A stretch of DNA of 14,108 nt from Pseudomonadota bacterium (GCA_023419995.1 JAEZXF010000296.1:1-14108); one strand, 5' to 3'. Shown: positions 6,529 to 14,053, numbered from the stretch's first letter. The notes: generated by a model from the letters alone, not told the origin. Numbers and translations are program-made.

Positions 6529-7503
6529 CTATCCCGCCAAGCGGGCGAGCCGCTCGCGAATGATCCCTTCGGCCTGCGCCATGATGCGGTCGATCAGCTC
6601 GCGGACGGTCGGCACGTCGTCGATGAGGCCCGCGACCATGCCGCAGGACCACGCCCCGATATCGGGCTTGCCTTCCTTCATCACCGCGGCGTAGACGCCG
6701 GCCACTTCCCGGGCGATGTCCTCGAAGCGCAGCTCGGGACCGCGGGCGCGCTCCGTCTCGAGGATGCGCTCGACCGCCGGGTTGACGAGAACCCGCTCCG
6801 TGTTGCGCAGCGGCCGCATGATGAGGCGCGTGTCGCGCTCGTCAGCAGCGACGATCGCCGCCTTGACGTTGTCGTGGACCGGGGCCTCCTTCGTCGCCAG
6901 GAAGCGCGTGCCCATGTTCACGCCGTCGGCGCCGAGCGCCAGCGCCGCGACCAGCGAGCGGCCGTCCGCCATGCCGCCCGAGGCGACGAAGGGGATCGTC
7001 AGCGCATCGGCGGCGCGCGGCAGCAGGATCATGTTAGGGATGTCGTCCTCGCCGGGATGGCCGCCGCACTCGAAGCCGTCGACCGACAGCGCGTCGCATC
7101 CGATGGCCTGCGCCTTCAGCGCATGGCGGACCGAGGTGCATTTGTGGATGACGCGGATGCCCGCCGCCTTGAGGGCCGGCAGGTACTGCTGCGGATTGTT
7201 GCCGGCCGTCTCGACGATGCCGACGCCGCCGCGGACGATCGCGTCGATCAGCCCCGGATAGTCCGGCGGCGAGACCATCGGCAGGAAGGTCAGGTTGACA
7301 CCGAAGGGCTTGTCGGTCAGCTCGCGGCAGCGGGCGATCTCGCGAGCGAGGTTCTCCGGCGTCCGCTGCGTCAGGCCGGTGATGATGCCGAGGCCGCCGG
7401 CGTTGGACACCGCCGCGGCGAGCTCGGCATAGCCGACCATGTGCATGCCGCCCTGGATGATCGGGTGCTGGATGCCAAACAGCTCGGTGATGCGTGTCCT
7501 CAC
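6529..7503 (-). CDS. Nitronate monooxygenase/2-nitropropane dioxygenase-family FMN protein
   Basis: The product is 324 aa starting at GTG; GGAGGG lies 6 nt upstream. The FMN-binding TIM-barrel motifs of the NMO/FabK family are in order: PIIQGGM (14-20), AGGLGIITG (35-43), GFECGGHPGEDD (143-154), ASGGMADGRSLVAALALGA (174-192) and MGTRF (197-201). H149 in GGHPG is the candidate catalytic histidine of nitronate monooxygenases. The same fold also includes enoyl-ACP reductases and uncharacterised CoA-ester reductases. The name should therefore be read as a family; the neighbouring MaoC-like gene fits a reductase or oxygenase acting on an acyl intermediate just as well. It follows livF after a 64-bp gap holding a very stable hairpin. 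It should be cytoplasmic. Confidence 0.88.
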   Translation of the reverse strand: MRTRITELFGIQHPIIQGGMHMVGYAELAAAVSNAGGLGIITGLTQRTPENLAREIARCRELTDKPFGVNLTFLPMVSPPDYPGLIDAIVRGGVGIVETAGNNPQQYLPALKAAGIRVIHKCTSVRHALKAQAIGCDALSVDGFECGGHPGEDDIPNMILLPRAADALTIPFVASGGMADGRSLVAALALGADGVNMGTRFLATKEAPVHDNVKAAIVAADERDTRLIMRPLRNTERVLVNPAVERILETERARGPELRFEDIAREVAGVYAAVMKEGKPDIGAWSCGMVAGLIDDVPTVRELIDRIMAQAEGIIRERLARLAG

Positions 7504-7534
7504 GCGCGTCCCTCCGTTCGCTCCGGGGCGGAAA

Positions 7535-7557
7535 CCGCCGCGCGGGGCGCGCGGCGG
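7535..7557. other. Strong GC hairpin between livF and the flavoprotein gene
   Basis: CCGCCGCGCG-GGG-CGCGCGGCGG is a perfect 10-bp all-GC stem with a 3-nt loop inside the 64-bp intergenic gap. It has no T-tract, so complete termination is unlikely. It could protect the 3' end of the upstream transporter mRNA or cause partial termination, setting a lower level for the two enzymes downstream. Confidence 0.6.
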
Positions 7558-7567
7558 CCGCGCCCGG

Positions 7568-8263
7568 TCAGGAAAGATAGGCCGTCATGACCTCGGGGCT
7601 TTCCCTCAGCTCGGCGGCTGTTCCCTCGACGACGATCTCGCCGCGCCGCATGACGTAGCCGTAGTCGCAGACCGAGAGCGCGATCGCCGCGTTCTGCTCG
7701 ACCAGCAGGATCGACTGGCCCTGCTTGTGCAGGGCGACGATGGCGTCGAACACGAGGTCGACGATCGACGGCGCGAGGCCCATCGACGGCTCGTCGAGGA
7801 CGAGGACCTGCGGCTCGGTCATCAGCGCGCGGCCGATGGCGAGCATCTGCTGCTCGCCGCCCGACAGCAGGCCCGCCCTCTGCTGGCGGCGCTCCTTCAG
7901 CCGCGGGAACAGCTCGTAGACGCGCTCAAGCTTTCCGCCGTTGGTGGCGCGGCCGGCGAAGCCGCTGAGGTCGAGGTTCTCCTCGACGGTGAGCGGGGCG
8001 ACGACCATGCGGCCCTCCGGCACCAGGGCGAGGCCCTGGCGGATGACCTGGTGCACCTTCAGGCGCGAGATCTCGCGGTCCTGCAGCGTGATCGAGCCTT
8101 CGACCGGCCGGTGGAGCCCGGCGATGCTGCGCAGGGTGGTCGACTTGCCGGCGCCGTTGGAGCCGAGGACGACGCAAAGCGAGCCCTGCGCCACCTTGAG
8201 GCTGATCCCCTTGACCGCGCGGATCGCGCCGTAGCTAGCCGACAGGTTGGATACGTGTAGCAT
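7568..8263 (-). CDS. livF: Branched-chain-amino-acid-type ABC importer ATPase LivF
   Basis: The 231-aa ATPase has Walker A GSNGAGKST (34-42), signature LSGGEQQM (133-140), Walker B VLVLDEP (153-159) and the LivF-typical VEQN (188-191) in place of a switch histidine. EGRMVVAPLTVEENL (83-97) is also characteristic of LivF. It should pair with LivG on the cytoplasmic face of the LivH/LivM channel and power uptake of the solute delivered by the binding protein. The start at 8263 lies 29 bp inside livG; this is preferred because the N-terminus MLHVSNLSASYGAIRAVKGI is the normal family start. Confidence 0.95.
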   Translation of the reverse strand: MLHVSNLSASYGAIRAVKGISLKVAQGSLCVVLGSNGAGKSTTLRSIAGLHRPVEGSITLQDREISRLKVHQVIRQGLALVPEGRMVVAPLTVEENLDLSGFAGRATNGGKLERVYELFPRLKERRQQRAGLLSGGEQQMLAIGRALMTEPQVLVLDEPSMGLAPSIVDLVFDAIVALHKQGQSILLVEQNAAIALSVCDYGYVMRRGEIVVEGTAAELRESPEVMTAYLS

Positions 8264-9035
8264 CGTTCTTCCGTCCGAAATAAGCAGCCTGCACCTCGGG
8301 ATCGTCGATGCAGCTACGCGGCGTGCCCTCCGCGAGGAGCTTGCCGAAATTCATCACCGTGCAGCTGTCACAGAATTCCGTGACCAGCCCCATATTGTGC
8401 TCGACCATCAGGATGGTGAGGCCGCTGTCGCGCAGCTCGTGCACCAGCCGGCCGATCGCCTGGCTCTCGGCATGGTTCATGCCCGCCGTCGGCTCGTCGA
8501 GAAGCAGGAGCTTGGGGTCGGACCCCAGTGCACGCGCGATCTCGATGCGCCGCTGCTCGCCGTAGGAGAGCGTCTCGGCGAGCACGTCGGCCTTGTCGGC
8601 CATGCCGACGCGGCCGAGAAGGGCGAGCGACTTCGCCCGCGCCTCCTCCCAGTCCCGGCGCGCCTTCGGCAGGCCGGCGAACGAGGCGAGCAGGCTGGAG
8701 CCGCGGCGCAGGTAGCAGCCGGTGAGCACCTGCTCGAGCGCGGACATGCCGCTGAACAGGCGCACGTTCTGGTAGGTGCGGCTGATGCCGAGGGCGGCGA
8801 TATCGTGCGGCGCCCGCGCCTCGAGATGGTGGCCCTCGAACAGGATCTCGCCGCCCGTCGGGTGGAAGAGGCCGGTGATCAGGTTGATGACCGTGGTCTT
8901 TCCGGCGCCGTTGGGGCCGATCAGCCCGTGCACGGCACCCTTGCGCACCGCGGTCGACAGCCCGCCGACGGCCGCGACGCCGCCGAAATTCTTGACGACC
9001 GCGCGCAGCTCCAGAAGCGTCTGCGTATCATGCAT
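8235..9035 (-). CDS. livG: Branched-chain-amino-acid-type ABC importer ATPase LivG
   Basis: The 266-aa ATPase has Walker A GPNGAGKTT (40-48), the LivG segment SRTYQNVRLF with Q-loop Q89, signature LSYGEQRRIEIARAL (156-170), Walker B LLLLDEPTAGMN (176-187) and switch His213 in VEHN. It pairs with LivF. The ATG at 9035 overlaps the 3' end of livM by 8 bp. Its own 3' end overlaps livF by 29 bp, with a tail (GRKNDATRIQPVG) a little longer than needed to end the fold. Tight packing suggests coupled translation and fixed stoichiometry. Confidence 0.95.
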   Translation of the reverse strand: MHDTQTLLELRAVVKNFGGVAAVGGLSTAVRKGAVHGLIGPNGAGKTTVINLITGLFHPTGGEILFEGHHLEARAPHDIAALGISRTYQNVRLFSGMSALEQVLTGCYLRRGSSLLASFAGLPKARRDWEEARAKSLALLGRVGMADKADVLAETLSYGEQRRIEIARALGSDPKLLLLDEPTAGMNHAESQAIGRLVHELRDSGLTILMVEHNMGLVTEFCDSCTVMNFGKLLAEGTPRSCIDDPEVQAAYFGRKNDATRIQPVG

Positions 9036-9906
9036 CGGCCTGCTCCCCGGTTTCCTTGCGGCGGGACTTGCGCAGCTTGAACACCCGCGGGTCGATCAGG
9101 CCGCGCGGCAGCAGGATCATGATGACCAGCAGGACGAGGCCCTTGGCCACGTCCTGGATCTCCGGCACGACCGCCTGCATCGTCGTCGGCAGGGCGGTGA
9201 ACACGAAGGCGCCGACGATCGGGCCGAACCAGTGGAACGAGCCGCCCAGCACGGTGGAGGCGATCATGGTGAAGGCCAGCGCGAGGAAGTAGGTGTCGGC
9301 CGAGATGAACTGAAGCGTCGTCGCCAGCGCAGCGCCGCCGATGCCGCCCACCGCCCCGCTGATGAGAAAGGCGATGAACTGGATGCGGTAGGTGCTGATG
9401 CCCATGGTCGAGGCGACCGAGGGATCCTCGCGCACGGCGCGCGACACCAGGCCGTACCAGGAATTGTGCATGCGGTAGAAGGCGAAGGCGGTGATCGCCA
9501 GCGCGATGACGAGCTCGAGCACGCTGACGCGGACCGGAACCAGCATGCCCTGCACGCCGCCGGTCAGGGTCGGCGTGTTGAGCACGACGACGCGGGTGAT
9601 CAGCACCAGCGCGAGGCTGGCGAGCGCCATCCAGTGCGTTTCGAGCCGCAGGAAGATGACCGCGATGATGGCCGCCGCGATGCCGCCGGCGACGCCCGCC
9701 AGCATGAAGCCCACCAGCGCCGGCACGTTGAAGATGCCGATCATCTGCGCGGCGAAGAAGCCGCCGACCGCCGCGAACATCACCGTGGTGAAGCTGAGCA
9801 CGCCGGCCGACAGCACGGCGTAGCAGCTCAGCGCGATGAACGAGTTCACGAGGCCGAAGGCTATCGTGGCAGAGTAGGCTGCCCAGAAATCCAGAATAGC
9901 TTCCAT
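9028..9906 (-). CDS. livM: ABC importer permease LivM
   Basis: The 292-aa membrane protein has about eight hydrophobic segments, for example residues 12-35, 62-86, 93-109, 130-144, 175-197, 205-222, 227-243 and 253-268. LivM marks are TGGVQGM (115-121), the EAA-like cytoplasmic loop SRAVREDPSVASTMGIS (155-171) that contacts the ATPases, and LLPRGLIDP near the C-terminus. The tail is basic (KLRKSRRK), as expected for the cytoplasmic end. The ATG lies 2 bp after the livH stop, behind only a weak GAG-type ribosome site, so coupling is likely. Confidence 0.94.
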   Translation of the reverse strand: MEAILDFWAAYSATIAFGLVNSFIALSCYAVLSAGVLSFTTVMFAAVGGFFAAQMIGIFNVPALVGFMLAGVAGGIAAAIIAVIFLRLETHWMALASLALVLITRVVVLNTPTLTGGVQGMLVPVRVSVLELVIALAITAFAFYRMHNSWYGLVSRAVREDPSVASTMGISTYRIQFIAFLISGAVGGIGGAALATTLQFISADTYFLALAFTMIASTVLGGSFHWFGPIVGAFVFTALPTTMQAVVPEIQDVAKGLVLLVIMILLPRGLIDPRVFKLRKSRRKETGEQADA

Positions 9907-9908
9907 CG

Positions 9909-10796
9909 TCAGGCTCTCAGGAAATTGCCGCTGCCGAAGATGCCGCGGGGCCGCATCACGAGGAAGGTCAGCAGCAGGATGTAGGTGAAGCCGTCACGGA
10001 AGGTCGTGGACAGGTACTGGGCGATGAACACCTCGCAGATGCCGAGGAGGATGCCGGCCAGCACCGTGCCGCGCACGTCGTCATAGCCGCCGACGACGAC
10101 GGCGGCGAAGCCCTTCAGCAGCAGGCCCTCGCCGAGCATGTAGGATATGTTCGACGTCGCCGCGCCGCCCAGCACGCCGGCGAGGCCCGAGGTGGCGCCG
10201 GCGAGAAACGCGGTCAGCAGGATGACCATGCGGGAATTGACGCCGCCGAGCGACGCGGCCTCCTCGCTCCAGCCGACGGCGCGCATGGCCGCGCCGATCC
10301 GCGTCTTCTGGATCAGCAGGTAGATGCCCACCGCGCAGAACAGCATGGCGCCGATGATGATCAGCTGCATGTAGGGGATACTCATGAAGCCGAGATGCAG
10401 CATTCCGCGCGGATAGGTGCGCGACGGGAACGCCCAGCTCTGGTGGTTCGTCGCCATGCCCGCGAGGCTGTCAAGAATGATGAGAAAGGCGATGCTGGTG
10501 ATCAGTGCCCCCAGCATCCCCGTCTTCTTGTTCCTGAGCGGCTGGAAACCGATCTGGTCGACGGCGACGGCCAGAAGGCCACCGCCGATCACGCCGACCG
10601 CGATCGCAACCGGAAACGACACGTCGTACCAGATCACCGCGAAGTAGCCGATGATGGCGGCCCAGCTGGCATAAGAGCCGTGGGCCGTGTTCAGGATCCC
10701 GAGCGTGGCGAAGACCAGCCCGAAACCGATGCCGAACAATCCATACAGAGAGCCGAGCGAGATGCCGTTCACCAGCTGCTCAAGGAACAATTGCAT
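9909..10796 (-). CDS. livH: ABC importer permease LivH
   Basis: The 295-aa membrane protein has the LivH N-terminus QLVNGISLGSLYGLFGIG and the conserved FATLGILNTAHG (29-40). It also has the EAA loop TRIGAAMRAVGWSEEAASLG (165-184), GLLLKGFAAVVVGG (224-237) and the C-terminal MRPRGIFG. Hydrophobic segments alternate along the whole length. With LivM it forms the transmembrane channel. Its ATG follows the TAA of the binding-protein gene directly (TAAATG), so the two are translationally linked. The transported solute cannot be predicted from the permease. Confidence 0.95.
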   Translation of the reverse strand: MQLFLEQLVNGISLGSLYGLFGIGFGLVFATLGILNTAHGSYASWAAIIGYFAVIWYDVSFPVAIAVGVIGGGLLAVAVDQIGFQPLRNKKTGMLGALITSIAFLIILDSLAGMATNHQSWAFPSRTYPRGMLHLGFMSIPYMQLIIIGAMLFCAVGIYLLIQKTRIGAAMRAVGWSEEAASLGGVNSRMVILLTAFLAGATSGLAGVLGGAATSNISYMLGEGLLLKGFAAVVVGGYDDVRGTVLAGILLGICEVFIAQYLSTTFRDGFTYILLLTFLVMRPRGIFGSGNFLRA

Positions 10797-11951
10797 TTAC
10801 TGCTTCTCCCAGAGAACGACTTCGCCGTCGCTGTTCCAGTTGACGATCAGCGTCTCCGGGATCTGAGCCTGGCCGTCGACGATGGTCTGGCCACCATAGA
10901 CGTTGTGCTCGATCGAGGTGATCTTCCACATCTGCTCGGCCAGCTTTTCGCGCGTCGGCTCGCCCTCGATCGCCTTCAGGCCCTGGGCCATGTAGTGGAT
11001 CGCGGTGTAGCCCTGCGCGGAATAGACGTCCGGCACCTGATTGTACTTGGCCTTGTAGGCCTCGATGAAGGCAATCGCCTCGGGGCTGTCCGACAGGCCC
11101 GGCTGGAACGACAGCGCGAAGGGGATGTTCTCGATCAGGTCGCCCGACTTCTGGTAGATGGCGGGCGGCGAGATGACCTCGGACGTGCCGATGACGCCCT
11201 CGTAGCCGCGCTGACGCAGCGCCGAGATGATGCCCACCGCCGGCTGCTGGGTGGTCATGACCATGATGATGTCGGGATTGGTGCCCATGCCCTGGGTGGC
11301 CGGGCCGGTGAAGTCGGTGTCGTTGGCCAGCGTCGAGATCTCGGCGACCGTCTCGGCGCCGTGCTTCTCGAACACCGCCTTCACGGCGTGGGCGCGCGAA
11401 AGGAAGATGTCGTTGTCGCCGGTGACGTAGTAGGCGACGCGCTTGGGCTGGAGATCGGTGGCGAGGCGCTCCGCCATCATCACCTCCTGCGGGCCGGGCA
11501 GCGCCACGACCGAGGTCACGAACGGCTCCTGCGGGAGGCCGTCGCGCGTCGCGCCGTAGATGACCAGCGGCAGCTTGTTGTTCATGGCGATCGGCGACAG
11601 CGCGCCGGCGATCGGCGTGATGATGCAGCAGGTGGTCGCCAGAACGGTGCGGTCGGCGGCGAACTGCGTCATCGCCTGCACCGCGCGCGCGGCGTCCGTG
11701 CCGCTGTCCTTGACGAGGAGGGACAGCGTCACGCCCTGGCCGGCAAAGCCCTTGGCGTTGATTTCCTCGATCGCGAGATCGGCGCCCTGGTGATACGAAA
11801 TGCCGGCCGAGGCGATCGGGCCGGTGTCGTCGCTGATAATGCCGATATTGTACTGGCCGGGGGTGGGATCGGCCCAGGCGGAGCCCGCCATGCCGAACGC
11901 AACGGCGGCGATGGCTGCCCCGAAGCGCATAGTCCTGGTAGTCCTGATCAT
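10797..11951 (-). CDS. Periplasmic substrate-binding protein of the Liv-type importer
   Basis: The 384-aa product has a Sec signal peptide: basic start (MIRTTRTMR), hydrophobic core, and probable cleavage after AWA at residue 27. The mature part is a type I periplasmic binding protein: YNIGIISDDTGPIASAGISY (34-53), QGADLAIEEINAKG (55-68), a central Rossmann-like segment KRVAYYVTGDNDIF (170-183) and SAQGYTAIHYMAQGL (311-325). The ATG at 11951 sits 6 nt behind GGAGG. It is the first gene of the operon and should capture the solute for LivHMGF. In catabolic loci such proteins often bind aromatic or organic acids rather than amino acids, which is likely here from context only. An adjacent cysteine pair (C108-C109) lies in the segment that often lines the ligand pocket. 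Confidence 0.93.
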   Translation of the reverse strand: MIRTTRTMRFGAAIAAVAFGMAGSAWADPTPGQYNIGIISDDTGPIASAGISYHQGADLAIEEINAKGFAGQGVTLSLLVKDSGTDAARAVQAMTQFAADRTVLATTCCIITPIAGALSPIAMNNKLPLVIYGATRDGLPQEPFVTSVVALPGPQEVMMAERLATDLQPKRVAYYVTGDNDIFLSRAHAVKAVFEKHGAETVAEISTLANDTDFTGPATQGMGTNPDIIMVMTTQQPAVGIISALRQRGYEGVIGTSEVISPPAIYQKSGDLIENIPFALSFQPGLSDSPEAIAFIEAYKAKYNQVPDVYSAQGYTAIHYMAQGLKAIEGEPTREKLAEQMWKITSIEHNVYGGQTIVDGQAQIPETLIVNWNSDGEVVLWEKQ

Positions 11952-12207
11952 AAACTTCCTCCAACTTGGCTGCCGCCCCTCGGGCGGTGGCGAGCGGTGC
12001 TTCCGCGGGAAGGCGACCGAACCGTCACCTCTTCACACCGGCCATTTTTCAGGGTGCACGAAGCCTCCCATCGTCCTTTCGGACATGGCCCAATCGTTCC
12101 TCGGAAGGGAACGGCCGCGGCCCCGGACATGCCCTTCCTTCGGCATGCGCACGGGTGTGCCCGCGTGTGGCGTGAAGAAGCGCCTCCCTGTCAGCCTCCA
12201 ACAACGC
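11952..12207 (-). other. Long structured leader of the importer operon, no gene
   Basis: About 255 nt separate the predicted transcript start from the binding-protein ATG. Small inverted repeats lie in it: CCGCCC-CTC-GGGCGG near 11980, CGTTCC-N7-GGAACG near 12100, CATGCC-N8-GGCATG near 12135 and CGGG-TGTG-CCCG near 12155. I recognise no known riboswitch. A 60-codon open frame ends in an ATGA overlap with the gene but has atypical codon use. The length depends on the promoter call. Confidence 0.4.
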
Positions 12208-12213
12208 TGGCAG

Positions 12214-12241
12214 CCTATACACCGGCGGCACGGCCTGTCAA
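12214..12241 (-). promoter_or_regulatory. Candidate sigma70 promoter of the importer operon
   Basis: On the minus strand, TTGACA (12241-12236) is followed by a 16-nt spacer and TATAGG (12219-12214). This is a good sigma70 match with a predicted start near 12207. No comparably good promoter is evident closer to the gene. Confidence 0.5.
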
Positions 12242-12252
12242 TCCATGATCCT

Positions 12253-12271
12253 CATGTCGCTGTGTGACATG
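12253..12271. promoter_or_regulatory. Palindrome CATGTC-N7-GACATG upstream of the importer promoter
   Basis: This is a perfect 6-bp inverted repeat with a 7-nt spacer. In the 17-bp frame used by the other operators it reads ATGTCG-CTGTG-TGACAT. It is centred at 12262, exactly where the RTTTCA-N5-TGAAAC operators are centred relative to their -35 box (12-nt gap). It is probably a variant site for the same or a paralogous regulator. Confidence 0.5.
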
Positions 12272-12330
12272 CACATGCTTCCGGGCGACGCGATTGCCGG
12301 CATCTGCGGCGGATCGTGGCGGTGACCTCG

Positions 12331-12346
12331 TCTCCCGTCCGGGAGA
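12331..12346. other. Inverted repeat TCTCCCG-TC-CGGGAGA
   Basis: This perfect 7-bp palindrome with a 2-nt centre lies between the two divergent promoters, ending 7 bp before the FAD-oxidase operator. It could be an extra protein-binding site. The only other elements in 12208-12437 are the promoter and operator sites listed separately. Confidence 0.35.
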
Positions 12347-12353
12347 GAGGTAT

Positions 12354-12370
12354 GTTTCATCATGTGAAAC
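12354..12370. promoter_or_regulatory. Palindromic operator GTTTCA-N5-TGAAAC of the FAD oxidase gene
   Basis: GTTTCA TCATG TGAAAC is a perfect 6-bp inverted repeat with a 5-nt spacer. It lies 12 nt upstream of the TTGACA box, the same arrangement as at 1728-1744 in front of the MBL gene. An activator bound here would be centred about 56 bp upstream of the start site. Confidence 0.68.
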
Positions 12371-12382
12371 TTATGCTACTCA

Positions 12383-12411
12383 TTGACACGACTTTCCGCA
12401 ACTCCTATTCG
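12383..12411 (+). promoter_or_regulatory. Candidate sigma70 promoter of the FAD oxidase gene
   Basis: TTGACA (12383-12388), a 17-nt spacer and TATTCG (12406-12411) predict a start near 12418 and a leader of about 20 nt. AGGAGG (12427-12432) is then five bases before the ATG at 12438. Confidence 0.6.
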
Positions 12412-12437
12412 ATGACGAGACGGCACAGGAGGATGCG

Positions 12438-14033
12438 ATGTCGATCAGCGAACACATCAGAACCGACGACCTGATGGTCATTGCCGCGTTGCGCGACGGC
12501 CTCGGCGACGACCGCGTCAAGGCCGACCATGAGACGCGCACCTTCTACGCGAACGACATCTTCTGGCAGCCGGGCATCGCGCCGCTGGCCGTCATCATGC
12601 CGTCGACGGTCGAGGAGCTGTCGGCGGCCGTCAGGCTGGCCACGGAAGCCGGCATCTCGGTGGTGCCGCGCGGCGGCGGCATGTCCTACACCAAGGGCTA
12701 TCTGCCGGAGCGCTCAGACTCGATCGTCGTCGACGCGCGGAACATGAACCGCATTCTCGAGGTCAACGCCGCCGACCAGTACATCACGGTCGAGGCCGGC
12801 GTGACCTGGGAGCAGGTCAACGAGGCGCTCGAGGGCACGGGCCTGCGCACCGGCTACTGGGGCCCGCTGTCGGGCATCCGCGCCACGGTCGGCGGCGCGC
12901 TGTCGCAGAACAGCGCCTTCTTCGGCTCGGCGCTCAACGGCACCGTGGCCGAGAGCGTGCTCGGCGTCACCGTGGTGCTCGCCGACGGCCGCATCGTCAC
13001 CACCGGCTCGGGCGGCCGCAAGGGCACCAAGCCCTTCACCCGCTTCGGCGGGCCCGACCTCACCGGCCTGTTCCTCGGCGACAACGGCGCGATGGGCGTC
13101 AAGGCCGGGGCGACGCTGCGGCTGTGGCCGAAGCCGGCCGAGGTCGACTACCTGACCTTCGGCTTCGAGACGCTGAAGGACATGGCGCTTGCCCAGACGG
13201 CGATGGCCCGCACGCGCATGGTGTCCGAGGGTTTCGGCATCGACCGCACCAAGGCGCAGCACTCGGCGAGCGTGAACCGCCTGTCCGACAGCCTGAAGAC
13301 GCTGGGCAACGTCGCCACCGCCGGCAAGTCGCTGCTCGCCGGCGTCAAGAACGCCGTCGACATCGCAGCCTCCGGGTCGGCCTTCCTGATGAAGCACCCC
13401 TACTCGCTCCACATCGTCACCGAGGCGCGCAACGCGGCGGAGCTGAAGGTCAATGTCGCGACGCTGAAGGAGATCGGCGAGCGCACCGGCAAGAGCCTCG
13501 CCAACAGCGTGCCGAAGGTGATGCGCGCCAAGCCGTTCTCGCCGGTGCGCGGCATGCTCGGCCTCAACGGCGAGCGCTGGGTTCCGATCCACGCCGTCTT
13601 CCCGCTCGGCGACGCCGAACGCGTCGTCGAGGCCAACGATGCCTACTTCGCCGCGCGCGCGGCCGAGATGGGCGAGCACGGCATCGTCTACACCATCATG
13701 ACCATGACGGTGGGCAACGAGTTCTTCATCGAGCCCGCCTTCTACTGGATGGACGAGATCACGCCGCTGCACGAGCGCAGCCTCGGCACGGACGTGGTCA
13801 AGCCGTGGCGCGACCGCGCCGCCAACCCGCAGGCGCGCGAGGCGGTGGCCAAGCTGCGGCGCGGCACCCAGGAGCTCTACGCCTCCCTCGGCGGGGTGAG
13901 CTGGCAGGTGGCGCGCGACTATCCGTTCAGGGAGATCCTGAGCGACGGCACGTGGTCGCTGCTGTGCGACGTCAAGAAGGCCGTCGACCCGCGGACGCTG
14001 ATGAACCCGGGCTCGCTCGGGCTCAAGGGGTAG
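12438..14033 (+). CDS. VAO/PCMH-type FAD-binding oxidoreductase
   Basis: The product is 531 aa and starts at ATG behind AGGAGG; a nearer ATG at 12433 is out of frame. The FAD domain shows PSTVEELSAAVRLATEAG (55-72), the pyrophosphate loop VPRGGGMSYTKGYLP (76-90), the YITVEAGVTWEQV strand (115-127) and LGDNGAMGVKAGATLRL (213-229). The C-terminal cap includes EPAFYWMD (432-439) and the terminal DPRTLMNPGSLG. The loop around 80-88 has no histidine, so covalent attachment at that common site is unlikely. Family members oxidise 2-hydroxy-acids, aldonates or phenolic alcohols such as 4-cresol and vanillyl alcohol. Cap motifs and length resemble 4-cresol dehydrogenase/vanillyl-alcohol oxidase relatives, but the substrate is open. 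A helical, Ala/Gly-rich stretch at about 283-318 sits in the cap. There is no signal peptide. It appears to be a single-gene unit. Confidence 0.88.
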   Translation: MSISEHIRTDDLMVIAALRDGLGDDRVKADHETRTFYANDIFWQPGIAPLAVIMPSTVEELSAAVRLATEAGISVVPRGGGMSYTKGYLPERSDSIVVDARNMNRILEVNAADQYITVEAGVTWEQVNEALEGTGLRTGYWGPLSGIRATVGGALSQNSAFFGSALNGTVAESVLGVTVVLADGRIVTTGSGGRKGTKPFTRFGGPDLTGLFLGDNGAMGVKAGATLRLWPKPAEVDYLTFGFETLKDMALAQTAMARTRMVSEGFGIDRTKAQHSASVNRLSDSLKTLGNVATAGKSLLAGVKNAVDIAASGSAFLMKHPYSLHIVTEARNAAELKVNVATLKEIGERTGKSLANSVPKVMRAKPFSPVRGMLGLNGERWVPIHAVFPLGDAERVVEANDAYFAARAAEMGEHGIVYTIMTMTVGNEFFIEPAFYWMDEITPLHERSLGTDVVKPWRDRAANPQAREAVAKLRRGTQELYASLGGVSWQVARDYPFREILSDGTWSLLCDVKKAVDPRTLMNPGSLGLKG

Positions 14034-14053
14034 TCCTCCCAAGACGCCCCGAC

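Noticed and set aside
4644..6563. Long plus-strand open frame (639 codons) across the lyase, terminator and MaoC-like genes
   Set aside because: It runs through a strong terminator and out of frame with a well-recognised lyase; its composition is the low-complexity Arg/Gly/Ala type of shadow frames.
11948..12130. 60-codon leader frame with ATGA overlap to the binding-protein start
   Set aside because: The coupling geometry and an AAGGA upstream are suggestive. However, third-position G/C is much lower than in all real genes here and the peptide is Ser/Arg/Gly-rich without a recognisable pattern, so chance is more likely.
10395..12248. Very long plus-strand open frame (617 codons) antisense to livH and the binding-protein gene
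   Set aside because: It is a GC-rich shadow frame. Its translation is rich in Arg, Asp, His and Ala without domains, while the opposite strand encodes clear LivH and binding-protein motifs.
12714..14042. Minus-strand frame of 442 codons opposite the FAD oxidase
   Set aside because: It is a shadow of a gene with strong G/C third-position bias and has no domain signature.
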